A DNA stretch of 59,599 bases from Aquifex aeolicus (lineage in GTDB: Bacteria > Aquificota > Aquificia > Aquificales > Aquificaceae): contig DQTK01000016.1 in NCBI GenBank assembly GCA_015662815.1, positions 1 through 59,599 of the forward strand, given 5' to 3'. The notes under the pieces are model-generated. The model was not told the origin of the DNA. It worked only from the letters and a program-made list of their open reading frames with translations, and ran no database searches. Position 1 is the stretch's first letter; each line of letters opens with the position of its first letter. Positions 6,771 through 14,610 of the stretch are shown piece by piece. The translations under genes and the position numbers were made by a program.

Positions 6771-9152
6771 ATGAAAAGAAAAAAAGAAAGGGAAATAAGT
6801 AGGGAATATACCGCAGAAGCTATAAAGGCGGTATCGGGGCTTGAACACGTAAGACTACGTCCCGCTATGTATATCGGAGATGTAGGAGAGCGGGGACTTC
6901 ATCACCTTATCTGGGAGATATTGGATAACGCAGTAGACGAAGCGGTTGCAGGGTACGCAAGGAATGTTTTTCTTACAATACATCTGGATAACTCCGTTAC
7001 GGTTGAAGATGACGGTAGAGGTATACCCGTAGACATTCATCCCGAAACCGGAAAGCCCGCCGTAGAAATGGTTTTTACTATGCTGGGTGCAGGAGGTAAG
7101 TTTGAAAAGAAAGTATATACCTATTCCGGTGGACTCCACGGTGTCGGAGCTTCAGTGGTAAATGCTTTGTCCGAATGGCTTGTCGTTGAAGTATATAGAA
7201 GGGGAAAAATTTACAGAATGGCGTTCAAGAGAGGTGAGGTTGTAGAACCCCTCCATGTAGTAGGAGAAACTAAAAAGAGAGGAACGAAAGTAAGTTTTAA
7301 ACCCGATTCTGAGATATTCGAAACTACAGATATAAAGTTTGATGTGGTTGAAAAAAGAGTAAGGGAGTTAGCATATTTGAACCCCGAGGTAAAATTTGAA
7401 CTCACCGATGAAAGACTCGGTAAACATCTCGTTTATAAATTCGACAGAGGCATAGAGGAGCTTGTAAAGTATCTTAATCAAGGTAAAGAACCCCTTTTCA
7501 AAGACATTATTAGAATACAAGGGGAAAAGGACGGGATGATAGTTGATATAGCTTTCCAGTATGTGAAAGACTACAAGGAGAGAATAGAGAGCTTTGTAAA
7601 CAACATTAAAACCGTTGAAGGCGGAACACACGTTACCGGTTTCAGGTCAGGGCTAAGCAAAGCAGTGATTAGAATGGCCCAGGGATTAAAACTATCCAAA
7701 GATTTAAAGAAAGCCTTTACCGGTGAAGATGTAAGGGAGGGACTTGTTGCTGTAATTGCTTGTAAAGTTCCTAACCCTCAATTTGAAGGCCAAACAAAGG
7801 CAAAACTGGGAAATCAGAACGTAAAGACCATAGTAGAAAGTCTTACCTACGATTACCTTACGAGTCTTTTTGAAAGGAAAAGAGATATTCTGAAGACGAT
7901 AGTTGAAAAGGCAATAGAGGCAGCTCTGGCAAGGGAAGCCGCTAAAAAGGCAAAGGAATTAGTCAGGAGGAAGTCTCCTCTCGAAGAGGGAGTCCTTCCA
8001 GGAAAGCTTGCGGACTGTTCAGACAGAGACCCTGAGAAATGTGAAATATTCCTTGTTGAAGGTGATTCCGCAGGGGGTTCTGCAAAGCAAGCAAGAGACC
8101 GTAGATACCAAGCTATTTTGCCTCTGAGAGGTAAGATTATAAACGTTGAAAAGGCAAGAGTTGATAAAGTGCTTTCTAATGACGAAATAAAAGCTATAGT
8201 GAGTGCTCTAGGTTGCGGAATAGGAGATGATACAGATTTGAAAAAACTCAGGTATCACAAAATTATTCTTATGACTGATGCAGATGTTGACGGTTCTCAC
8301 ATAAGAACCCTCCTTCTCACGTTCTTTTACAGATTTATGCCCAAGCTTATCGAGGAGGGATATATTTACATAGCTGAACCGCCGCTGTATAGAGTAAAAA
8401 AAGGAAAAAAAGAAATTTACATTAAAGACGATAGGGAATTTGAACAATTCCTGATGAATGAAATAAATGAAAAAGGAAAACTTGTCGATGCCAAAGAAGT
8501 GGAGTATACAAGGGATGAACTGATAAAGCTCCTAATGAGAATTAAAGATTATGAAGATTCCTATAAAGCTCTAGTTAAATCAAAAGGTGAGGATATCATA
8601 AACTTTCTACTTACCCACAGAATAAGAGAAGAACATTTAAGGAATGCTACAAAAGTTAAGGAATTGGTGGAGGTTCTGACAAAGGATTTACCCGATTACA
8701 GGGTTGATACAAGATACAATGAACTTGAAGGTGCTTACGATATAATACTTTACGATGATAAACTCGGAACAAAAACCGTAATAGATGCGAATTTCCTGTC
8801 TTCTTTATCTTACAGAGAAGTTCTCGAAGGTATTCATATACACCTGCCGGTAAAAGTTATCTTTGACAACAAAAAAGAAGAGGTAAATAGTCTTATTGAG
8901 ATTTACGAGAGGTTTTTAGATTTTGCACGTTCCGGAATGGAAGTTCAGAGATATAAAGGTTTAGGAGAAATGAATCCTGAGCAGCTTTGGGAAACCACTA
9001 TGAACCCTAAGACCAGGAGATTAAGAAGGGTAATGATAGAAGATGCAGCGGAGGCAGACCGTATATTTACCATACTCATGGGTGAACAGGTAGAGCCCAG
9101 AAGGGAATTTATAGAAGAATATGCCAAGGAGGTAAAACACTTAGATGTTTAA
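6771..9152 (+). CDS. gyrB: DNA gyrase subunit B
   Basis: ATPase subunit of the type II topoisomerase. GHKL ATPase motifs are present in order: EILDNAVDEAVAG with its catalytic Glu and Asn, DDGRGIPVD, and GGLHGVGASVVNALS. The TOPRIM domain carries LVEGDSAGGSAKQARDR and DADVDGSH, the metal acidic residues. The C-terminal QRYKGLGEMNPEQLWETTM is standard. Length 793 aa is normal. Whether the enzyme acts as gyrase or as a topo IV-like relaxase depends on the A subunit, which is not in this window. The gene starts a unit with a USP and the acuC-type deacetylase and overlaps the USP by 8 bases. Confidence 0.97.
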   Translation: MKRKKEREISREYTAEAIKAVSGLEHVRLRPAMYIGDVGERGLHHLIWEILDNAVDEAVAGYARNVFLTIHLDNSVTVEDDGRGIPVDIHPETGKPAVEMVFTMLGAGGKFEKKVYTYSGGLHGVGASVVNALSEWLVVEVYRRGKIYRMAFKRGEVVEPLHVVGETKKRGTKVSFKPDSEIFETTDIKFDVVEKRVRELAYLNPEVKFELTDERLGKHLVYKFDRGIEELVKYLNQGKEPLFKDIIRIQGEKDGMIVDIAFQYVKDYKERIESFVNNIKTVEGGTHVTGFRSGLSKAVIRMAQGLKLSKDLKKAFTGEDVREGLVAVIACKVPNPQFEGQTKAKLGNQNVKTIVESLTYDYLTSLFERKRDILKTIVEKAIEAALAREAAKKAKELVRRKSPLEEGVLPGKLADCSDRDPEKCEIFLVEGDSAGGSAKQARDRRYQAILPLRGKIINVEKARVDKVLSNDEIKAIVSALGCGIGDDTDLKKLRYHKIILMTDADVDGSHIRTLLLTFFYRFMPKLIEEGYIYIAEPPLYRVKKGKKEIYIKDDREFEQFLMNEINEKGKLVDAKEVEYTRDELIKLLMRIKDYEDSYKALVKSKGEDIINFLLTHRIREEHLRNATKVKELVEVLTKDLPDYRVDTRYNELEGAYDIILYDDKLGTKTVIDANFLSSLSYREVLEGIHIHLPVKVIFDNKKEEVNSLIEIYERFLDFARSGMEVQRYKGLGEMNPEQLWETTMNPKTRRLRRVMIEDAAEADRIFTILMGEQVEPRREFIEEYAKEVKHLDV

Positions 9153-9987
9153 AAGAGTTGTTGTAGGTATTGATGGCTCTCCTGCATCTCTTATAGCTGT
9201 GAAACACGCTTTCGAGATAGCAAGACATTTCAATACACCTGTCGTTGGGATATTTGTAATAGATGAAAGATTATTGGACGAAAGTTTCCTGCTGGAGCTA
9301 TCTTCCATTCTGGGATTTACCTTTTATCCCGGGATATCTGCAAGAGTAAAGGAGTTCCTTGAAGAGCAAGGAGATTTACTCCTGAAAACCTTTGCGGAGG
9401 AGGGAAGAAAAAGTGGTGTAAAGATTTCTATTGTTCAAGTGCAGGGTATACCTTGGAAAGAAATAATAAATGAAGCAGACGAAGAGGATTTAATAGTTAT
9501 AGGAAAAAAGGGAAAGAAGCTTATAAAAGGGGTTCTTGTAAGCAGCAATGCGGAAAATATAGTAAGAAATGCACCTTGCCCGGTTTTTATGTTAGCTGAC
9601 AGCGATAGAGAATTCAAAAAAGTTTGCGTAGCCTACGACGGAAGGGAAAACTCTAAAAAGGCCCTTGAGATAGCCAACGCTCTTAAGGATGTCTACAACT
9701 ACGAAATGAATGTTGTTTCTGCTGTAGAAAATCTGGAAGAAGCTAAGGAAAGAGAAAAGGAAGTAAAAACTGTGCTAAAAGAGGGGTTTAGATTTTACGG
9801 AATTAAGGGAATTCCCGAAGAGGTACTGGTGGATTTCTGTAAGAGGAATAGTATTGATATCCTATTTATGGGAGCATACGGCAAAGGTCCGGTACGAGAA
9901 TTCTTCCTCGGAAGTGTTACAACTTACATCATTCATAATCTCGATATACCTTTACTCTTGATAAGAAAACCCCATGACAAAGGCTAA
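9145..9987 (+). CDS. Tandem universal stress protein (two UspA domains)
   Basis: Two UspA domains lie in one 280-residue chain. Domain 1 begins VVVGIDGSPASLIAVKHA (residue 5 onward) and ends around residue 153. Domain 2 begins VCVAYDGRENSKKALE near residue 157. The nucleotide-binding loop Gx2Gx9G(S/T) is good in domain 2 (GAYGKGPVREFFLGS) and degraded in domain 1 (GKKGKKLIKGVLVSS). Tandem USPs often bind ATP with one half only; that is family knowledge. The start overlaps gyrB by 8 bases and the end overlaps the deacetylase-like gene by 14 bases, so the three form one operon. Confidence 0.9.
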   Translation: MFKRVVVGIDGSPASLIAVKHAFEIARHFNTPVVGIFVIDERLLDESFLLELSSILGFTFYPGISARVKEFLEEQGDLLLKTFAEEGRKSGVKISIVQVQGIPWKEIINEADEEDLIVIGKKGKKLIKGVLVSSNAENIVRNAPCPVFMLADSDREFKKVCVAYDGRENSKKALEIANALKDVYNYEMNVVSAVENLEEAKEREKEVKTVLKEGFRFYGIKGIPEEVLVDFCKRNSIDILFMGAYGKGPVREFFLGSVTTYIIHNLDIPLLLIRKPHDKG

Positions 9988-11110
9988 ACTTATAGGAAGC
10001 TTAGAATACGCTAAATACCGCTATCCCCCAAATCACCCTTTGAAAATTCCCAGAGTTTCCTTACTTCTCAGGTTTCTAGAAGCTATGGAACTAATATCCG
10101 AAGATGAGATTATAAGAAGCAGGCAGGCCTCTATGGAAGAGCTCCTTCTCTTTCACAATAAGGATTATATAAAAACGCTTATAGAAGCGGGAAAATGTCA
10201 GTGTGTTCCTAATGGTGCAAGGGAAAAATGCAACATAGGAAGCTATGAAAACCCGGTATCTTACGCTATGTTCACAGGGTCTTCCCTGGCAACAGGTTCT
10301 ACTATTCAAGCTGTAGAGGAATTTTTAAAGGGAAACGTGGTTTTCAATCCTGCCGGCGGAATGCACCACGCATTTAGAAATAGAGCCAACGGTTTTTGTT
10401 ATATAAATGACCCGGCTGTAGGGATTGAATACCTTAGGAAGAAAGGTTTTAAAAAGATTCTATATATAGACCTTGATGCCCATCACTGTGACGGAGTTCA
10501 AGAGGCCTTTTACGAAACTGATGAAATTTTTGTTCTTTCATTACACCAATCTCCTAAATACGCTTTTCCCTTTAGAAAGGGATATCTTGAAGAAATAGGT
10601 AAGGGTAAAGGTAAAGGGTTTAATTTAAATATCCCCCTTCCCAAAGGTGTAAATGATGATGAATTTCTATACGCACTTGAAAATGCTCTTAACATAGTAA
10701 ATGAGATTATAGAGCCTGAGGTATACCTTCTACAGCTCGGTACAGACCCGTTGCTGGAAGATTACCTTTCTAAATTTAATCTGTCAAATGTCGGATTTCT
10801 GAGAGCATTTAACATGGTAAGGGACTATTTTGGAGAAGGGATATACTTAGGAGGAGGAGGGTATCACCCGTACGCTCTTGCAAGGGCATGGGCTCTCATT
10901 TGGTGTGAAATTTCTAAAAGGGAACCTATAGATAATCTTACAAATGAAGCAAAAAAACTATTCCACAGCATAGACTTTGAAGAATTTGATGATGATGTAG
11001 ATAGAAGTTATATGTTTGAAAGCCTCAAAGATTCCTATAGAGGTGGAGAAATAAGAAAGGAAGTCAAAGATATTATCGAAAAAGCAAAAGCTTTAATCTT
11101 GAACGCTTAA
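9974..11110 (+). CDS. acuC: Histone-deacetylase-like amidohydrolase (HDLP/AcuC)
   Basis: Zinc-dependent deacetylase of the arginase-like HDAC superfamily, closely resembling the structurally known A. aeolicus HDLP. I count catalytic H131 and H132 in GGMHHAF, and zinc ligands D166, D168 and H170 in IDLDAHHCD. The third acidic ligand region LLQLGTDPLLED and the catalytic Tyr in GGGGYHPYALARAW are also present. The numbering equals what I remember for HDLP. The physiological substrate in bacteria is open: acetylated proteins such as acetyl-CoA synthetase (AcuC role), polyamines or small molecules. It is the last gene of the gyrB-usp operon. Start ATG 9974 overlaps the USP by 14 bases. Confidence 0.92.
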   Translation: MTKAKLIGSLEYAKYRYPPNHPLKIPRVSLLLRFLEAMELISEDEIIRSRQASMEELLLFHNKDYIKTLIEAGKCQCVPNGAREKCNIGSYENPVSYAMFTGSSLATGSTIQAVEEFLKGNVVFNPAGGMHHAFRNRANGFCYINDPAVGIEYLRKKGFKKILYIDLDAHHCDGVQEAFYETDEIFVLSLHQSPKYAFPFRKGYLEEIGKGKGKGFNLNIPLPKGVNDDEFLYALENALNIVNEIIEPEVYLLQLGTDPLLEDYLSKFNLSNVGFLRAFNMVRDYFGEGIYLGGGGYHPYALARAWALIWCEISKREPIDNLTNEAKKLFHSIDFEEFDDDVDRSYMFESLKDSYRGGEIRKEVKDIIEKAKALILNA

Positions 11111-11350
11111 AGTAAAACGTTTTTTCTCCAAAATCAACTCCTCTATTTTTAAAATCCTCCCTATCTTTTTTTACTTTAGTCTCCTGAGCCTAAAAAAAAG
11201 TAGACAATTTGAAAGAGAACAGGATAAAGCAATAAAGAATAGAGCTAAAAAGAAACAAAGAGTTATACTGGTTTGGCGAGGTTTGTATATTTTGGTTAAA
11301 TTCCCTGTTGTAAACTCTAACTCCTCTAATTATTAAACAGGCTCTTTTTT
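11111..11350 (+). other. AT-rich gap: start-less open frame and terminator-like hairpin
   Basis: One plus-strand frame is open from inside acuC to the TAA at 11334-11336 but has no ATG, GTG or TTG start. Its central part (KKSRQFEREQDKAIKNRA, then a hydrophobic ILVWRGLYILVKF) looks mildly protein-like, so it may be a gene remnant or chance. CCTGTT (from 11313) can pair with AACAGG (ending 11341), followed by CTCTTTTTT. This is a long-loop, terminator-like structure. I see no known RNA family. Confidence 0.25.
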
Positions 11351-11351
11351 G

Positions 11352-11380
11352 TTGCATTTCAAATGTATATGTAAGATAAT
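11352..11380 (+). promoter_or_regulatory. Promoter of the 11420 gene
   Basis: TTGCAT at 11352-11357, a 17-base spacer, then GATAAT at 11375-11380: a good housekeeping-sigma promoter. It precedes a strong AAGGAGGT ribosome-binding site (11406-11413) and the ATG at 11420, giving a leader of about 30 bases. Confidence 0.65.
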
Positions 11381-11419
11381 TAAGTATTTGCGAAAGTAGG
11401 AGCCTAAGGAGGTAATGGA

Positions 11420-11896
11420 ATGAAATTCACCGAAGGAAAGGTGAAAGTTATTGCAAATGATGTAAAAAACTTAACACAAGCTCTTGAAGGATACATTCAA
11501 AAGGCCTTTTTTGAAGGAAAAGATATTTGTGCAAGTGGTGGGCTGGTTCTTAAAACTACTAACAAATTACAGGAGAAAATAAAAGAGCTTAAGGAAATAC
11601 TTTCGAACGTAAAGAACTTATCTGAAGAAGTTAAAAAGAGGGCTGAGGAGATTTTGAATAAGGCTGAAGAAGTTCTTGCAAAAGGACTTGAAATCAAGAA
11701 GAGGGTTAAAGAGTTCGAAGCGGCTACAAACATTTATAAGAAAAATCCCTCTGAAGAGAATAAGAAAAGAGTTGAAACAGCTATCAATAACCTCAAATAT
11801 CCCGAGAATGCAAAATTAACTCTGGAAGATTTTATAAAGAGTTGTAATCCTTACAAAAAATACCTCAAAAAGAGGGTAGGGGAAGTAGTAAGCTAA
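11420..11896 (+). CDS. Helical protein of unknown function
   Basis: 158 residues, strongly alpha-helical and Lys/Glu-rich. Heptad-like leucines run from about residue 45 to 100 (KLQEKIKELKEIL onward), so a coiled coil or helical bundle is likely. Two cysteines occur, in DICASGG and KSCNPY. There is no signal peptide, membrane segment or known domain. It has its own promoter and an excellent AAGGAGGT site; the upstream ATG at 11415 runs straight into a stop and was discarded. It sits 65 bases before the leuA ATG. High expression is plausible from the signals, but the role is unknown. Confidence 0.75.
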   Translation: MKFTEGKVKVIANDVKNLTQALEGYIQKAFFEGKDICASGGLVLKTTNKLQEKIKELKEILSNVKNLSEEVKKRAEEILNKAEEVLAKGLEIKKRVKEFEAATNIYKKNPSEENKKRVETAINNLKYPENAKLTLEDFIKSCNPYKKYLKKRVGEVVS

Positions 11897-11961
11897 TCTT
11901 CCTTTCTTTTCTTGTTGACTTTTCTTATTTGAGAATTATTTTCAATCCCATGGAGGCTAAA

Positions 11962-13524
11962 ATGGGAGAGAAAGTATACATTTTTGATACTACCCTGAGG
12001 GATGGAGAACAAGCTCCCGGATTTTCTATGACTACAGAGGAAAAACTGCAAATGGCCCATCAACTTGCGAAATTAAACGTTGATATTATAGAAGCAGGAT
12101 TTGCTGCTGCATCAAAAGGAGACTTTGAAGCCGTAAGAAGAATAGCTCAAGAGGTAAAGGGACCTGTTATTTGTTCCCTTGCAAGAGCTCTTGAGAGTGA
12201 TATTGAGATTGCAGCAAAGGCACTTGAACCTACAGAAAGAAAAAGAATCCATACATTTATAGCTACATCTCCCATTCACATGGAATATAAACTTAAGATG
12301 AAACCAGACCAAGTTCTCGAGAGAATAAAAAAAGCGGTTTCTTTTGCCAGGAATTTTACCGATGATGTAGAGTTTTCTTGTGAAGATGCTACGAGAAGCG
12401 AAAGGGATTTCCTTTACAGAGCTATAGAAACTGCTATAAAGCACGGAGCAACAGTTATAAATATTCCCGATACCGTTGGATACGCTATCCCTGAAGAATT
12501 CGGCCAATTAATTGAAGATATTATGAATAACGTTCCCAATATAGATAAGGTTATCCTGAGTGTTCATTGCCACGACGACTTGGGGTTGGCAACTGCAAAT
12601 TCCCTTACAGCTGTAAAACACGGAGCAAGACAGGTTGAATGCACTATAAATGGTATAGGTGAAAGAGCAGGAAATGCCTCTCTTGAAGAAGTTGTAATGG
12701 CCCTGAAGGTAAGAAAAGACTTTTTTGAAGATGTATATACAGATGTAAATACAAAGGAAATTTATAAAACTTCAAGATTGCTTTGTAGAATCACGGGAAA
12801 CTTCGTTCAACCAAACAAGGCTATTGTGGGAGATAACGCTTTTGCCCATGAGAGCGGAATACATCAACACGGGGTACTCAGTCATAGAATGACCTACGAA
12901 ATAATGAATCCCGAAGATGTCGGATTCCCTATGAGCAGAATAGTTCTCGGAAAACACAGCGGAAGACATGCTTTAAAGAAGAGACTCGAAGAACTCGGTT
13001 TTAAATTTACGAAGGAAGAACTCGATAGTGTTTTTGAAAAGTTTAAAGAGCTGGCAGACAGGAAGAAAGAAGTCTACGATGAAGACATTGAAGCCCTGAT
13101 TTATCAGGAATTTATGAAAATAGATGACCAAGAACCTGTAAAGGTTTTACATTTCCAAGTTCAAAGCGGAGACAATATGATACCTACATCTACGGTGAAA
13201 CTCGCCTTTAAAGGAGTTGAAAAAGAAGCTACGTCAACGGGAAATGGTCCTGTTGATGCAACTATTAAGGCTATTCAAAAAGCTCTTGGATTGGAACCGA
13301 AACTGCTTGACTACTCTATAAAAGCTTTAACTCCTAATACAGATGCCCAAGCGGAGGCAAGGGTTGTTTTAGAACTTGATGGGGTAAAAGCATCAGGAAG
13401 AGGGGTAGACACTGATATAATCAAGGCAAGTGTAAAAGCCTTTACCGACGCGCTCAACAGAGCCATAGTGAGAAAAGAGTACATACTTCAAAGACAAGAG
13501 GTTAGAGAAGAAGGTACAGTTTAA
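11962..13524 (+). CDS. leuA: 2-isopropylmalate synthase LeuA
   Basis: Condenses acetyl-CoA with 2-oxoisovalerate, the first committed step of leucine synthesis. The catalytic domain starts with FDTTLRDGEQAPG and carries the metal-binding HCHDDLGLATANS and ESGIHQHGVL. The C-terminal LeuA regulatory (leucine-sensing) domain spans about residues 395-510. I choose ATG 11962 (MGEKVYIFDTTLRDGEQ) because GGAGG lies at 11952-11956. The longer TTG start at 11929 and the ATG at 11950 add residues not typical of the family. The resulting 520 aa is normal. A possible promoter is TTGACT at 11915 with TATTTT at 11937. Leucine feedback is expected from the domain. Confidence 0.95.
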   Translation: MGEKVYIFDTTLRDGEQAPGFSMTTEEKLQMAHQLAKLNVDIIEAGFAAASKGDFEAVRRIAQEVKGPVICSLARALESDIEIAAKALEPTERKRIHTFIATSPIHMEYKLKMKPDQVLERIKKAVSFARNFTDDVEFSCEDATRSERDFLYRAIETAIKHGATVINIPDTVGYAIPEEFGQLIEDIMNNVPNIDKVILSVHCHDDLGLATANSLTAVKHGARQVECTINGIGERAGNASLEEVVMALKVRKDFFEDVYTDVNTKEIYKTSRLLCRITGNFVQPNKAIVGDNAFAHESGIHQHGVLSHRMTYEIMNPEDVGFPMSRIVLGKHSGRHALKKRLEELGFKFTKEELDSVFEKFKELADRKKEVYDEDIEALIYQEFMKIDDQEPVKVLHFQVQSGDNMIPTSTVKLAFKGVEKEATSTGNGPVDATIKAIQKALGLEPKLLDYSIKALTPNTDAQAEARVVLELDGVKASGRGVDTDIIKASVKAFTDALNRAIVRKEYILQRQEVREEGTV

Positions 13525-13535
13525 TGTTGCTTAAA

Positions 13536-13549
13536 CTGATATTTATCAG
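13536..13549. repeat. Small perfect inverted repeat after leuA
   Basis: CTGATA, TT, TATCAG forms a 6-bp perfect palindrome 12 bases after the leuA stop. No T-run follows directly, so it is a weak terminator at best. It could be a protein-binding site or mRNA 3' stabiliser. Confidence 0.3.
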
Positions 13550-13647
13550 ATTCCTTCTCCGTTTTATACTTATTCCTATTTTTGCGTTAATTTTCAGAGT
13601 TTGATTGTATTTGATAAGATAAAAAAATGGTTGAGAAGGAGGGAATT

Positions 13648-14367
13648 ATGAAGAAGTTATCTTTAATATCTCTGATATTTTTTTCTTCAATAGTCTATGC
13701 TTCCTGTCCGAGTCCTGAAAAGTTTGAAAAGAAGTTAGAAGAAATTACAAAGCGGAAACTTACAGTGGTTGAAGTTTCTCCTATAAAGGGATTAAAACTC
13801 TGTCAGGCTGTTATTAAAAACGGTTTAAGACCACTCGTAATTTATACTGATGAAAATTTGAATTACCTTATCTCGGGAAACCTAATTGATATTAAAAGCG
13901 GCAAGAATCTTACCACGGAAGCTATTAAGAAATATCAAAGGGTTTCAAAGGAAATCCTCAAGGAGCTTGAAAATCTCGTAGATTTTAGATATGGTAGAGG
14001 TGAAAAATATGTTTACTTTATATCAGACCCTGATTGTCCTTTCTGTAGAGGGCTTGAACCTATCCTAAAGGAATGGGCAAAGGAAAACAACGTTGAGATA
14101 AGACATATATTCTTTCCATTGCCTATCCATCCCAAAGCAAAGGACAAGGCTATAGATATCATCTGTAGCGGGAAAGGTTATGAATACACTCATAAAGACT
14201 TTGAACCCAAAAATCTCTGTGACGAAGGAAAGAAAAAGATCGAGAGGAACATAGAATACCTTTCAGAACTGGGTGTAAGCGGTACACCTACTCTAATAGG
14301 TATGAACGGACAGGTGTTAATAGGACTTCCCAGAAGTAAAAACGATTTGAACGAACTGATAAAGTAA
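13648..14367 (+). CDS. DsbC-like periplasmic thiol-disulfide isomerase
   Basis: Exported thioredoxin-fold protein. The signal peptide is MKKLSLISLIFFSSIVYAS, and a small N-terminal dimerisation-like domain precedes the catalytic fold. The redox site is CPFC in DPDCPFCRGLEP (about residue 133), and the cis-proline loop is GVSGTPTLIG. A second cysteine pair lies at CSGKGY and LCDEG, as in DsbC/DsbG proteins. I start at ATG 13648, which has AAGGAGG at 13635-13641; the 13627 ATG would hide the signal peptide behind seven polar residues. Likely role: isomerising or reducing disulfides in secreted proteins or cytochromes. Its stop directly abuts the stop of the convergent small gene. Confidence 0.85.
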   Translation: MKKLSLISLIFFSSIVYASCPSPEKFEKKLEEITKRKLTVVEVSPIKGLKLCQAVIKNGLRPLVIYTDENLNYLISGNLIDIKSGKNLTTEAIKKYQRVSKEILKELENLVDFRYGRGEKYVYFISDPDCPFCRGLEPILKEWAKENNVEIRHIFFPLPIHPKAKDKAIDIICSGKGYEYTHKDFEPKNLCDEGKKKIERNIEYLSELGVSGTPTLIGMNGQVLIGLPRSKNDLNELIK

Positions 14368-14610
14368 TCAGCAGCATCTTATCCAATCGATGGGGGAAGT
14401 TTCAAGTCCCATCCTTTTGTGCCATTTATGAAATTCTTCTATAAGCTCCGGATAAAGCTCTATGAGATAAAACTTTAGAGGAGTAGAAATCCCGAAAAAA
14501 TCGGTAAATAAAAGGAAAATGAATAATTCTTCCAGTTTTTGAGCTTCCCGCGCAAACTCCTGCCCGAATTTTAACCTGTAGAACTCGCTAAGGATTTCTT
14601 TCAGGTTCAA
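14368..14610 (-). CDS. Small protein ending in Cys-Cys
   Basis: 80 residues, with a helical N-terminal half (MNLKEILSEFYRLKFGQEF), a hydrophobic middle (LEELFIFLLFTDFFGIS) and the ending WIRCC directly before the stop. A C-terminal Cys-Cys can bind metal or carry a redox or persulfide group. I have a weak memory of a 'cory-CC-star' family named for this ending but cannot confirm membership. It overlaps the upstream aminotransferase by 23 bases and ends exactly against the DsbC-like gene on the other strand. It is probably cotranscribed with the aminotransferase and dksA. Function not known. Confidence 0.7.
   Translation of the reverse strand: MNLKEILSEFYRLKFGQEFAREAQKLEELFIFLLFTDFFGISTPLKFYLIELYPELIEEFHKWHKRMGLETSPIDWIRCC

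Noticed and set aside
11342..11380. Possible single CRISPR repeat (GTTGCATTTCAAAT)
   Set aside because: It occurs once, has no second copy or spacer pattern, and is better explained as the -35 to -10 region of the next gene.
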